NCBI RefSeq assembly: GCF_021555175.1
Contig: NZ_JAKGRW010000047.1
Span: 1 to 64,000 of the forward strand
Direction: 5' to 3'
DNA: 64,000 bases
DNA from: Nocardioides alcanivorans
GTDB lineage: Bacteria > Actinomycetota > Actinomycetes > Propionibacteriales > Nocardioidaceae
Shown here: positions 18,626 through 26,474 of the stretch, one piece after another
Layout: each line of letters opens with the position of its first letter
Numbering within the stretch: position 1 is the stretch's first letter
Translations under genes and position numbers: made by a program
Notes under the pieces: model-generated
The model's database searches: none
What the model saw: only the letters and a program-made list of their open reading frames with translations
Told to the model about the DNA's origin: nothing

Positions 18626-18967
18626 ATGGACGACGAGCAGAGAGTCGGCATCGCGGGAGAGGCATGCCCTCCTTGGTGCCGCAGCAATCACCTCGAGCAG
18701 GACCATCCCGACGACCACTACCACGACAGCGCCGCGGCCTACGTCCCTGTGCTCCTGGGGCGCGGGACGGGGCAGGGCCAGGTCGAGGCAGTGCAGACGG
18801 AATTGCTCATCGTCACCTCCCGCAAGAGTGGGCATCACGAAGACTGGCTCTTCATCGGAGAGCCGGACCGACCGGGCCAGCACCTCCAGCTCAGCCGCGA
18901 GAGCGCTCGCCGTTTGAACGTCGCCCTTACCCGTCATCTTGAGGCGATCAGCGGCGACTTGACTTGA
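18626..18967 (+). CDS. DUF6907-like protein
   Basis: 113-residue soluble protein. CPPWCRSNH near residues 14-22 followed by DHPDDHYH resembles the Cys/His-rich N-terminus of DUF6907 proteins, which are common in actinobacteria and usually lie beside XRE regulators; two such regulators follow here. The C-terminal LSRESARRLNVALTRHL is also typical. ATG 18626 has GAGGTGG just upstream. Function unknown; the Cys and His residues suggest metal binding (inference). Confidence 0.65.
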   Translation: MDDEQRVGIAGEACPPWCRSNHLEQDHPDDHYHDSAAAYVPVLLGRGTGQGQVEAVQTELLIVTSRKSGHHEDWLFIGEPDRPGQHLQLSRESARRLNVALTRHLEAISGDLT

Positions 18968-18973
18968 CCGCTG

Positions 18974-18995
18974 CGCTACTTATCCATCTGTAGAT
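18974..18995. promoter_or_regulatory. CGCTACTTAT-N3-TCTGTAGAT element, copy 1
   Basis: A 22-bp element repeated almost exactly at 19486-19507, with a partial third copy at about 34873-34890. CTAC and GTAG form a small inverted repeat with 10 bp between them. Copies 1 and 2 each precede an XRE-family gene, so an operator or promoter role is likely. Confidence 0.45.
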
Positions 18996-19123
18996 CTTCT
19001 CGGCAGGCCCCACGACAGTCGTCGGCGTGTTTGACAAGCCGCCGCCCTCTGTCCGGACGGGCGTGAACAAATGCCCAATGCATTGTGCAGACTTATCAGT
19101 CTCACCCCAACAGGGTGGTTGGC

Positions 19124-19456
19124 GTGCAGACTTCACCCGACCCTGACCACCCGCGACCCGCGGTGTTGGCGATGCTGCTCGGCAAGAAGGTCGAGGCAGC
19201 ACGAGAGGCGCGAGGGCTCACCCAGGGCGAGTTGATCACGCTCAGCCAGATCAGTCGCAGCAACATCCAGAACATTCTGTATGCACGTTTCTATGCGGGC
19301 GGCGAACCAAGCCCGAGCTACCCGAAACTGGACACGATCTTCAAGCTGGCGCTCGCCCTTCGCGTCGAGATGAGCTATCTGACCGACTGGAAACACCCAG
19401 TCGAGCCCGTGCCGCCACCCACTCCCCCAGAGGGCGAGCCCCCCGCGCCGAGCTAG
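19124..19456 (+). CDS. XRE-family helix-turn-helix protein
   Basis: About 110-residue DNA-binding protein with an HTH_XRE domain (ARGLTQGELITLSQISRSNI, then YPKLDTIFKLALALRVEMSYL) and a proline-rich tail. Start uncertain: GTG 19124 has AGGG at suitable spacing, while a GTG at 19085 gives 13 more residues. The insertion FYAGGEPSPS between the recognition helix and helix 4 is unusual. It lies between the DUF6907 gene and a second XRE gene on the same strand. Confidence 0.75.
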   Translation: MQTSPDPDHPRPAVLAMLLGKKVEAAREARGLTQGELITLSQISRSNIQNILYARFYAGGEPSPSYPKLDTIFKLALALRVEMSYLTDWKHPVEPVPPPTPPEGEPPAPS

Positions 19457-19485
19457 ACCATTCCCGAAGCGGAGTTCTCCGATTT

Positions 19486-19507
19486 CGCTACTTATAAGTC
19501 TGTAGAT
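19486..19507. promoter_or_regulatory. CGCTACTTAT-N3-TCTGTAGAT element, copy 2
   Basis: Second copy of the element at 18974-18995, here with a perfect ACTTATAAGT palindrome at its centre, 30 bp upstream of the GTG of the next XRE gene. The AT-rich core in a GC-rich background suggests promoter plus operator. Confidence 0.5.
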
Positions 19508-19537
19508 TGATCAGTAGCGCGAACCCAGACTCGATCT

Positions 19538-19774
19538 GTGACCGGAGACTTGCAGCGCCAACTCGGCGCACGGATACGCGAACTTCGACAGAGCCGAGGT
19601 TTGAGCCAGGAGAAGCTGGCCGAGCAGTTGGGAAACCACCGCACCTACATCGGCGCCATCGAACGCGGCGAGCGCAACATGAGTGTGCAGGTCATCGAAG
19701 GCTTGGCAGAACAACTCGGCGTCCACACCGATGACTTGCTGTGCTCCCGCGGTCCACACGGCGACTCCGAGTGA
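19538..19774 (+). CDS. Small XRE-family regulator
   Basis: 78-residue protein consisting almost only of an XRE helix-turn-helix (IRELRQSRGLSQEKLAEQLG, then YIGAIERGERNMSVQVIEGL), the size and layout of stand-alone controller-type repressors. GTG start 30 bp after the element at 19486-19507. No toxin or restriction gene is adjacent on this strand; the TIR locus downstream is convergent. Confidence 0.8.
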   Translation: MTGDLQRQLGARIRELRQSRGLSQEKLAEQLGNHRTYIGAIERGERNMSVQVIEGLAEQLGVHTDDLLCSRGPHGDSE

Positions 19775-20060
19775 CGCCACCGTAACGCTCAAGTTCCATC
19801 CCTGGCTGAACTGCAATGTTGCTCCCGCCGCCCCGGGGAGTACGACGCGTGATACCGAACGCAGACGAGCCGGGCCCCACACTGCAGCGAGTCGAGTCAT
19901 CGGATCTCGCACGCCATGTGTCAAACCGGCTCCAGAATGACCCTGCCTGAGCGAGCAGCTTGAACTTGTCTGAACTGGTCGCCGAAACGTCCGGAGTACA
20001 GAGTCGGACGTCAAAACCGGGCTGAGGAGAGGAACGCCCGGCTCGCACAAACCTCGTCTG

Positions 20061-20953
20061 CTACCCGTTAATGTCGACGAATACGTCTTGGGTCACTCTC
20101 TCGCCCTCGGCCGTATGGCCCGCGACTGTCACGTCGAAGGCATCTCGTCCTGCGTCTCCGAATGTGTTGTTCTTGTTCCAAACGTCGAGTGTCACCGACT
20201 TGCCTCCGCCTGGGACCTTCTCGATTAGACGGGCCGTGTCAACTAGCTCAAGGGAAGCATCGTCCGGAAGTACGACAATGACGTTGAATGCTGTCTCCGC
20301 CCCCGGTTGATGATGCGGAGTTTGTCGAATGATGCAGAGCCGGAAGTTCGGTTGAAGGCGACGTCGAACTTGATGGGCTTTACTTGAATGGCACTTGACG
20401 GTACTCGTCGCCCGAGCGGAAGTCCACCTCCTGGCGCCGCAGCGGTGAAGTCGCCGACGTTGAGCCAGTCGCCGCCACTTGTATCGACGTCAAGCCCTGA
20501 GTTGCGTAGACGGGTCACAAACGAGGATCGAGTCGTCGCATCGTTCGAAAGTCGTAACGCATGACGTCCTCCAACGTCTGAGAAGGGCCGAACGCTGCCA
20601 ATCTCGACAAGTAGGGTGTGGTCCGGGTTCCTTCCGAGGGCCATCCCAGCTTCAAACAACACGTTTGGACGAGCCTGGGGCGCCGGCGTCGTCTGGTCAT
20701 CGTCGGGCCCGCTGGCCCACTGCTGGTCGAGATAGGCGACTTCGTCGGGCGTCATCAAGACGACAACCGCGCGAGCATGGTCGAACGCAGCATCTAGAAC
20801 CTCACCGATGTATGGCGAGGCTTTGCCGGTCAGACCGACCGCCGTTTCCCATTCGAGCGGCTTGAGTCCGACAGCGCGTAAGAAGTTGAACATCGAGTCC
20901 CTGACGGGAACGTTGCGTCCGTGGACAACAAAGACGGCGCGAGAGTCGGTCAC
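20061..20953 (-). CDS. TIR-domain (CAP12/Pycsar-type) effector-like protein 1 (frameshifted)
   Basis: Residues 1 to about 155 form the predicted nucleotide-binding TIR-like domain (Pfam PF10137, known from CBASS/Pycsar effectors): FVVHGRN near the N-terminus, SPYIGEVLDAAF, VVVLMTPDEVAYL and NVLFEAGMALGR, whose Glu (E101) fits the expected NADase catalytic position. A C-terminal beta-sandwich-like domain follows. As written the frame breaks at about 20300. One extra C in the run at 20300-20304 restores a C-terminus parallel to its paralogue, ending VTQDVFVDING (297 aa). GTG 20953 is preferred to TTG 20971. Third gene of a three-gene unit behind an XRE regulator. Confidence 0.8.
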
Positions 20954-20978
20954 TGGGCATTCATCTTCCAAGTGAGAG

Positions 20979-21452
20979 TCATGCAGCGAACGGCGAGCCG
21001 CATACGAGGCAATAGACCCGATCGGTTGCGTCGCCCGACACTTTCACCGGCTCGTTCGGGTGACAAGGCGATTCGACAATGACCATGTCGTCAGGCTCAT
21101 GGAGAGACTCTGGAGTCGGCGTACCGCTGCTGTAGCGCCCACTCCGCTTCACCTTCAAATGCTTGCTGTTCAGTCCCTTGAACAGGTCGTCGAGCGCCCC
21201 ATTGACGAAGTCATCGATGGCGGGCGCTGCGGCACCGTGGGCGTACTCGAGTTGTGCGGGCGTCCACCACGAGTCGAGTCCGGCACCCTGGCCGCATCGC
21301 GGGCAAAAGTACTGGTCGACTTGCTCGGCGTCTGGGTCGCCCTCGGCGTGGCTGAACCACTTGAACTCTTCCTCGCAGTTCGGGCATTCGCGCCGAAGGA
21401 AGCCATCTGCATCAAGAGGGAGACTCACGGGAATGTTGATCTCGTCGTTCAC
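20979..21452 (-). CDS. Zinc-ribbon protein between two TIR genes
   Basis: 157-residue soluble protein with two probable zinc-binding pairs: CPNC with a later CPRCG (residues about 24-54), and a C-terminal SPCHPNEP with YCLVCGSPF. The middle is unremarkable. GTG 21452 begins 9 bp after the stop of the upstream TIR gene, and the stop is about 25 bp from the next TIR start, so all three are probably co-transcribed. The family is unknown to me; the position suggests a partner or sensor for the TIR proteins (inference). Confidence 0.7.
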   Translation of the reverse strand: MNDEINIPVSLPLDADGFLRRECPNCEEEFKWFSHAEGDPDAEQVDQYFCPRCGQGAGLDSWWTPAQLEYAHGAAAPAIDDFVNGALDDLFKGLNSKHLKVKRSGRYSSGTPTPESLHEPDDMVIVESPCHPNEPVKVSGDATDRVYCLVCGSPFAA

Positions 21453-21461
21453 GAGTGAATC

Positions 21462-22379
21462 CTAGCCGTTGATATCGAGAAACACGTCCTGCCGGACTGT
21501 CTGGCCGGACTCGTCGCGCCCGGAAACAGTGATGTCAAAGCGCACCTCTCCGAACGGACCGCCCATGGTCCTTGCTCCACGGTTCAGCGTCGCGAGTGTG
21601 ACTGACCTCCCGCCGCCGGGAATCTTCACGATGGTCTCGTCCTTTTCACGCAGGCTAAGTGCTGCTTCCGTCGGAATGGAGACCGTGACGTCGTAGGCGG
21701 TCTCAGTGCCTCGATTGATGACCTGAAGGCTACCGCCGAGACTCTTGCCGCCCAGCGAGCGGTACTTCACGTCGAAGTCCACAGGCGGACGCGGAGTCGG
21801 GTTCGACGGAACACGGCGGCCCAATGTAAGTCCGTCACCGGGTGGCGGCGGGGTCGCGAAGTCACCGGTCCTGAGCCAGTCCGTCCCCGTCAAGTTCACT
21901 GCGCAGCCGGCGGTTTCGAGTCGTTTAGCGAGACTCTGACGCGAAGATGCGCTGTCAGTAAGGCGGATCGTGTGCCTGCCCGCGATGTCCGAGAACGGAC
22001 GGACTTCGCCAACCTCCACAACGACGGTGCGGCCGGGGTCTCGGCCCAGCGCCATGCCGGCCTCAAATAGCACGTTGGGACGCGCTTGGGCCGCGGGCTG
22101 GGTCTCGGGGTCACCTGCACCGTGCCCGTAACGGGGCTGAAGGTACGCCACCTCGTCCGGGGTGAGGAGTACGACCACCGCCTGCGCGTGCGCGAACGCA
22201 GCGTCAAGCACCTCGCCGATGTACGGTGACCCCGATCCGGTTAGTTCCACAGCACGATTCCACTCGATTGGCGCGAGGTCGAGTGCTCGCAGGAATTCGA
22301 ACATTGACTTTCGGAGAGCCTCGTTACGCCCGTGCACGACGAACACCGCTCGCTCATCCTTGACCGACTCCACCGCCAC
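21462..22379 (-). CDS. TIR-domain (CAP12/Pycsar-type) effector-like protein 2
   Basis: 305-residue intact paralogue of the gene at 20061. The N-terminal TIR-like domain has FVVHGRN at residues 13-19, SPYIGEVLDAAF, VVVLLTPDEVAYL, and NVLFEAGMALGR with E106 at the predicted catalytic place, then RPFSDIAGRH. After a proline-rich hinge (about 176-200) comes a beta-sandwich-like domain (FDVKYRSLGG; QVINRGTETAYDVTVSIP; ending RQDVFLDING). GTG 22379 chosen for the GGAGAAG upstream; GTG 22373 is also possible. Known relatives degrade NAD+ on activation by a cyclic nucleotide. No cyclase gene is nearby, so the trigger here must differ. Confidence 0.85.
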   Translation of the reverse strand: MAVESVKDERAVFVVHGRNEALRKSMFEFLRALDLAPIEWNRAVELTGSGSPYIGEVLDAAFAHAQAVVVLLTPDEVAYLQPRYGHGAGDPETQPAAQARPNVLFEAGMALGRDPGRTVVVEVGEVRPFSDIAGRHTIRLTDSASSRQSLAKRLETAGCAVNLTGTDWLRTGDFATPPPPGDGLTLGRRVPSNPTPRPPVDFDVKYRSLGGKSLGGSLQVINRGTETAYDVTVSIPTEAALSLREKDETIVKIPGGGRSVTLATLNRGARTMGGPFGEVRFDITVSGRDESGQTVRQDVFLDING

Positions 22380-22666
22380 CGCTTCTCCACATCTCTTGGC
22401 TGCCCAGCCATAATCTAGTAGAGCCGCCCGACGGACCCGAGCCAAACGCGACACTTGGCGGTTGTGTTTGGCGTGCATGGGAACGGGAGGCGGAGGCAAT
22501 CAGTGCGTCGACGCCGTTGGAGCGCCCAGAGTTGTCGCAAGCCAACGCCCGCTTCGGAGTTGCGTCTTACCGGCTCTCTTCTGTTGTCAACCGCTCGCTA
22601 CGAGGCGGCACCCTGCGGCTGGAACTCCGACCGACGTCGCCATTGTTCAGCGGGAGCCGGCCGTGT

Positions 22667-22960
22667 TCAGTGACGCTCTACCGGGCGGCTGGAGTCGACC
22701 AAGTACGCGGGCTCGACTTCCAAGGCGTCGGCCAAGCGCCAGATCACGTCCAGCGTGGGATTCGGAAGCTTGAACTCACCCTGCGCGTCTTTGTGGCTAC
22801 CGCGGTCCTTCAGGAGAAGCGAGATGTAGCCCCGACTCAGGCTCGCCCGCTCGGCGAGCCTACGTTCGGAGAGACCCAACTCAGCGCGGCGACTGCGGAC
22901 CTTGTCTCCGAAGAGCTTCGCCTTCTCGGCGAAGTCGGGTTGATGGTCGGTAGCCGGCAC
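22667..22960 (-). CDS. XRE-family regulator of the TIR locus
   Basis: 97-residue protein with an HTH_XRE domain (RSRRAELGLSERRLAERASL, RGYISLLL, LDVIWRLADALEVEPAYLV). GTG start. It is the first gene of the minus-strand TIR locus, 287 bp before the first TIR gene, and a perfect inverted repeat lies 33 bp upstream of its start at 22994-23011. Probably represses the locus and itself. Confidence 0.8.
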   Translation of the reverse strand: MPATDHQPDFAEKAKLFGDKVRSRRAELGLSERRLAERASLSRGYISLLLKDRGSHKDAQGEFKLPNPTLDVIWRLADALEVEPAYLVDSSRPVERH

Positions 22961-22993
22961 ACATCAACCCTGTTCCGCACCACGATCGAGAGT

Positions 22994-23011
22994 GGATCAA
23001 CATATTGATCC
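22994..23011. promoter_or_regulatory. Perfect inverted repeat upstream of XRE/TIR locus
   Basis: GGATCAA and its exact complement TTGATCC separated by four bases (CATA), in an AT-rich patch 33 bp upstream of the XRE start codon. Size, symmetry and position fit an operator for the XRE dimer encoded next to it. Confidence 0.65.
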
Positions 23012-23743
23012 ATTGGCTCAACGTGTTGCGCCAGCAAAGCCGGCGACCCGGATCCTGAGCCCTCGTGCACATCGTGGATGACCCCTCCGACACTCCGACG
23101 ATCCGCCAGGACAACTGATTGTCCGGCCTCCTCGGGCATACGGAGATGAGCAGGAGTGGGGCGTGTACTCAGATAGACGTGCAACTCCGTCGCGGCAGTC
23201 CTACCTCCCGCGCTGAGGCACAAGTAGCCAGTCCCTCGGTGCCCGAGCACCAGGGACCGCTACTGGCTCACCCCTTGCTGACGCACTGCTTACAGCGCGG
23301 GTATCCCCCGGTCCCGTCGAGTTTGTTGTGAGCGGGAATCTGCTGCCCCGTGGGGCAGTCACTGTGGTTGTGATGGATGTCCGGATCGGACTGATTGCTT
23401 GAGTGGTACGCCGGCACTCTCACTTGTTGCTCCTATCTGTTCACTGACAGCCGCCGAATTGGCGGCTTCGGGAGGCTCAGCAGGACCACCAGCCCTGCGG
23501 CCCCTAATTGAGACGCGGATGAGTCAGCCGCTGGCGCGCCTGACCCTCGCGCTTGTCCTTCTTGCTAGCCAGCCGCCGCAGCGAGCCCTTCGGGGCTGCT
23601 CCAGTAGGGCAGGTCGTAGCGCCGACTTGAGGCGTGACGATCTCGGGGTGCTTTCGTTGGGTAGTTAAGGTCAAGTTGGGGGTGCTGGGCAGGTCTAGGG
23701 TCCGGCACCCCCACTTGACTCCTGGCGGGCTGCGCCCCGGCAC
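23012..23743. other. Gene-poor stretch with hairpins and a possible ORF remnant
   Basis: I see no convincing full-length gene here. On the minus strand, 23268 to about 23400 reads as a 44-codon Cys/His-rich tail (HHNHSDC, CKQCVSKG) without a start codon, which may be the remnant of a zinc-binding or HNH-type gene. A hairpin-forming segment lies at about 23226-23268. At 23670-23719 a strong stem (GTCAAGT plus GGGGGTGC with their complements) follows the secreted-protein gene ending at 23744 and probably terminates it. GC content and codon bias fall in this stretch, which fits acquired or decayed DNA next to the TIR locus. Confidence 0.45.
23670..23719 (-). terminator. Hairpin downstream of secreted-protein gene
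   Basis: GTCAAGT-T-GGGGGTGC pairs with GCACCCCC-ACTTGAC around an 18-bp loop. It starts 24 bp after the stop at 23744 on the minus strand; no U-tract is evident. Confidence 0.55.
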
Positions 23744-24493
23744 TCAGGGCATCAAGTTGATGGGATACACCTCGGTGATGTTCCCCTTGGTGTTCCAGAC
23801 GCTGTCCGTGCCGATCTTGAAGCTGCTGTTGACGTCGATCACGCTCCCGACTGGCGTGAGACCCAGGCAGTCGCCAGCCGCCGAGACGATCGTCAGGTCT
23901 CCGCTAAAGCCGCTCTCGTCAAACGCCAGCACCTGCGCCGCTTCGTCGAAAGTGCCATCCACGTAGCCTTCGACGACGAAGTTGCACGTCGTTCCAGTCG
24001 GCCCTCCTGACGTGGCATACACGTGAACCTGAAGCGGAGCATCATTCGGCCCACTCAGATAGATGTTCAAGACATCCGTGGCCGACGCACTTGCGGTTCC
24101 GAGCGCATGGACTTCCCAGTCATTAGTCTGGATGATGCGCATATCCAGGCTGAACGGAGCAATGCAACCCTTGCGCTCCGAGCCGTCAACTATATCTGGC
24201 GCGTTCAGCAGTGAAACCGGTTTGATTTCCATGAACGGGTCAACACCAGAGCCGGAATGCACTTCGCCCTCCAGATTGACGTCGTCGCAACTCATGGAGG
24301 TGACAGTTGAATCCGAAACTCTCTTGACCGAAAAGGCCACACCGCTCAAGTCGCTAGCATAGAAGAGGTGGCTCCCGGGTGCCGTCGACCCGCCGACGCT
24401 CACCGTATGGGTGTCTGGATGCGCAACTGCAGTTGCAGTCAACGCAGCGCATACGGCCACCGCTCCGAGCACACTCAGGGTTGTTCTTCTCAT
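23744..24493 (-). CDS. Secreted protein of unknown function, paralogue of 25318 gene
   Basis: 249-residue protein with a signal peptide (TLSVLGAVAVCAALTATAVAHP). The mature region is closely related to the product at 25318-26100: TVSVGGSTAP.SHLFYASD, FSVKR.SD.TVT.MSCD, NDWEVHA, GTTCNFVVEGY.DG.FDE and the ending NTKGNITEVYPINLMP. The even spread of beta-prone sequence and paired Cys suggests a disulfide-bonded beta-sandwich outside the cell. ATG 24493 is chosen; the GTG at 24517 lies inside the upstream hairpin. I do not recognise a named family. Confidence 0.7.
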   Translation of the reverse strand: MRRTTLSVLGAVAVCAALTATAVAHPDTHTVSVGGSTAPGSHLFYASDLSGVAFSVKRVSDSTVTSMSCDDVNLEGEVHSGSGVDPFMEIKPVSLLNAPDIVDGSERKGCIAPFSLDMRIIQTNDWEVHALGTASASATDVLNIYLSGPNDAPLQVHVYATSGGPTGTTCNFVVEGYVDGTFDEAAQVLAFDESGFSGDLTIVSAAGDCLGLTPVGSVIDVNSSFKIGTDSVWNTKGNITEVYPINLMP

Positions 24494-24516
24494 CTCTTCA
24501 CCAACCTTCCTGAACA

Positions 24517-24556
24517 CAGGCGGCTGGCTCGGCTCTCGGCCGATGCCAGCCGCCTG
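24517..24556 (-). terminator. Hairpin between secreted-protein genes
   Basis: Perfect 12-bp stem (CAGGCGGCTGGC and complement) with a 16-base loop, 7 bp after the stop at 24564. Probably ends or attenuates transcription between the two secreted-protein genes. Confidence 0.65.
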
Positions 24557-24563
24557 TCTGTCA

Positions 24564-25199
24564 TCAGCTGAGTCGAGCGTTGGCCATGTCGATCTCCACC
24601 TGGTTGCCCGATCCGGGGATCAGGAGGTTGATCAGCCAGGTGTTGAGCCCACAGTTCTGGAAGTCCCCGATGGAGAACTCGCCGTGGACCGTGCCGCCCA
24701 CGAAGAGATCGAAACCGCCTTCGGGCGGAGACGAGATCGGAATCGTCACCGGATTGATGGTTCGGCAGTGATTGCCGGTGATGGTCGGGAAACCGACAAT
24801 CTTGATGTTCGAAAGCCGGATGTGGTAGCTCGCGACGCCATCGACGCGACTGCCCACCTGGCCAGCGCTCAGGGTGCCCGTCACCGGTGCCGCCTCAACG
24901 AACGCAACATCGGCCTTCACGGGGATGAAGCCAGCGACCTCGAACTTGGTGGTCGTGCCGGGCAAGGGCATCGAACCGGTAAAGTCTCCGGTCGCATAGT
25001 CCAACTGGGTTGTAAGCGTCGACGGGCCCAGATCAATGGACGAGTCGGTGCTCGCGATGTAAGCGGAACCGCCTGCATCATAAGTAACGTTCAGAATCGG
25101 CGCCGCCGAGGCCGACGACGGCATCATCGTTGCCGCAACTACTCCAGCGCTGGCAAGGCCAACGGCCATGCGACGTAACGTTCCACCACTTTTCTTCAC
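24564..25199 (-). CDS. Secreted protein of unknown function
   Basis: 211-residue protein with a clear signal peptide (MAVGLASAGVVAATMMPSSASA). The mature part is beta-rich, with two Cys (NHCRT, QNCGL) and alternating Gly/Thr/Asp strands. GTG 25199 follows GAGGAGAA at good spacing. It lies between two paralogous secreted proteins but is not related to them. No family recognised; a periplasmic or cell-surface lipid-handling or porin-like beta protein is possible but unproven. Confidence 0.65.
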   Translation of the reverse strand: MKKSGGTLRRMAVGLASAGVVAATMMPSSASAAPILNVTYDAGGSAYIASTDSSIDLGPSTLTTQLDYATGDFTGSMPLPGTTTKFEVAGFIPVKADVAFVEAAPVTGTLSAGQVGSRVDGVASYHIRLSNIKIVGFPTITGNHCRTINPVTIPISSPPEGGFDLFVGGTVHGEFSIGDFQNCGLNTWLINLLIPGSGNQVEIDMANARLS

Positions 25200-25259
25200 A
25201 ACTTCTCCTCACGATTCTCAGAGACAAGGGTCTTGCAACTGCTGCGACGATCCCGAGAT

Positions 25260-25294
25260 TGGGGCGCTGAGAAGGTCTAGCTCCCAGCGCCCCA
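25260..25294 (-). terminator. Hairpin terminator after 25318 gene
   Basis: Stem TGGGGCGCTG paired with CAGCGCCCCA around a 15-base loop, 24 bp downstream of the stop at 25318. Confidence 0.65.
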
Positions 25295-25317
25295 CTCCTT
25301 CATCTAGTCGCGTGGGT

Positions 25318-26100
25318 TCACGGGGTGGAGATGAGGTTGATCGGGTGGTTCACCGTGATGTTGCCCTTGGTGTTACCCGAGTCGTCCTTGCCGATCTCGA
25401 AGGAGCCCTCGAAGTCGGCGGGTGAGCCGGCGGGAACGAGCTCGAAACAATCACCTTCCGTGGAGACCACGGTCAGATCACCACTGAATCCGGTCTCGGT
25501 GATGTTCAGAGTCTGGTCCGACTCGTCGAAGTTGCCGTCGGCGTAACCCTCGACGATGAAGTTGCAGCTGGTGCCCTCCTTGCCGCCCAAGGTTGCAAAG
25601 ACATGCGCTCGCAGGGGGTCATTGTTCGGACCACTGACGTAGCCACTGACGATGTTCGTCAGCGCAGACGTCGGGTTGGTTCCGTCAGCATGTACTTCCC
25701 AGTCGTTCAACTGCTTGACGGTCATATCCAAACCAAATGGTCCCGTGCATCCCTTCCACTCCGTGGCCTGCCCAGGGTTGTTGGCCGGCCCGACGATGTC
25801 GGGTGCGTTTGCCAAGCTCACCTGCTTGATGACCCCGATCGGGTCGATGCCGGTTCCCGAATAGACCTCACCCTCCGCGTTGACCTCGTCGCACGACATC
25901 GGCGTGACGGTCGCGTCAGAGAGCCTCTTCACGGAGAAGTCAATCCCATTGACATCGCTGGCATAGAACAGGTGGCTGGCCGGCGCGGTCGAACCGCCGA
26001 CGCTGACCGTATAGGTGTAGGGGTGCGCAAATGCTGCAGCGCCGATGGCCGCAGTGGTCACGAGTCCGCCGACGGCGACCCCGATCAGTGACTTCCTCAT
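25318..26100 (-). CDS. Secreted protein of unknown function, paralogue of 23744 gene
   Basis: 260-residue secreted protein. Signal peptide MRKSLIGVAVGGLVTTAAIG...FAHP, then the same domain as the product at 23744: VSVGGSTAPASHLFYASD, FSVKRLSDATVTPMSCDEVN, NDWEVHADG, GTSCNFIVEGYADGNFDE, FSGDLTVVS.EGDCFEL. ATG 26100 has AAGGGAA at suitable distance. Divergent from the 26475 gene across a 374-bp region that holds two TTGTCA-type dyads. Function unknown; the duplication suggests dosage or specialisation of an envelope component. Confidence 0.75.
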   Translation of the reverse strand: MRKSLIGVAVGGLVTTAAIGAAAFAHPYTYTVSVGGSTAPASHLFYASDVNGIDFSVKRLSDATVTPMSCDEVNAEGEVYSGTGIDPIGVIKQVSLANAPDIVGPANNPGQATEWKGCTGPFGLDMTVKQLNDWEVHADGTNPTSALTNIVSGYVSGPNNDPLRAHVFATLGGKEGTSCNFIVEGYADGNFDESDQTLNITETGFSGDLTVVSTEGDCFELVPAGSPADFEGSFEIGKDDSGNTKGNITVNHPINLISTP

Positions 26101-26224
26101 GGGAGTTCCCTTCTCGTTGGTATGTGACGTGATTCACGCCACGGACACATGTTGGGCGCGTCTGGTGCTTGGACGTCCAGTCCCACGTGGGGTTTCGGGA
26201 CCATCTCGAGCCCAAGAAGTCGCA

Positions 26225-26250
26225 GAAGTTGTTATGCGCGTGACAACTTC
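26225..26250. promoter_or_regulatory. TTGTCA-N6-TGACAA dyad, copy 2
   Basis: Arms GAAGTTGT and ACAACTTC are perfectly complementary; written to the consensus it is TTGTTA, six bases, TGACAA. About 125 bp upstream of the minus-strand secreted gene (start 26100). Confidence 0.65.
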
Positions 26251-26371
26251 GGCCTTCCGGCCAGTGTTTCCACGTTGGTTGGGGCACCGCCCGAAAACGG
26301 ACCACCATCGCATCCCGAGACTCGGCTCGAGCGGCAGGCGACCGAAGCTGAATGCTCCGGCGCTACCGAGG

Positions 26372-26393
26372 ACTTGTCATGTAGGTGACAAGA
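26372..26393. promoter_or_regulatory. TTGTCA-N6-TGACAA dyad, copy 3
   Basis: Perfect CTTGTCA / TGACAAG arms with a six-base spacer (TGTAGG). 82 bp upstream of ATG 26475. The best-conserved copy in the window. Confidence 0.65.
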
Positions 26394-26474
26394 AACGCGA
26401 CCTGTTCCACCGATGAGCCCGCGTTATCCATCAATCCGATTGTGACGCGACTCGTCGGCTGCAACTGTCGTCAC

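Larger units (their letters stand above)
26101..26474. promoter_or_regulatory. Divergent intergenic region with two dyads
   Basis: 374 bp without a gene. It contains two copies of the TTGTCA-N6-TGACAA element (26225-26250 and 26372-26393, annotated separately) and otherwise nothing I can assign. It should hold the promoters of both secreted-protein transcription units. Confidence 0.5.

Noticed and set aside
18626-19774. Prophage or restriction-modification remnant
   Set aside because: XRE and DUF6907 genes are common outside phages; no integrase, methyltransferase, nuclease or att-like repeat was seen.
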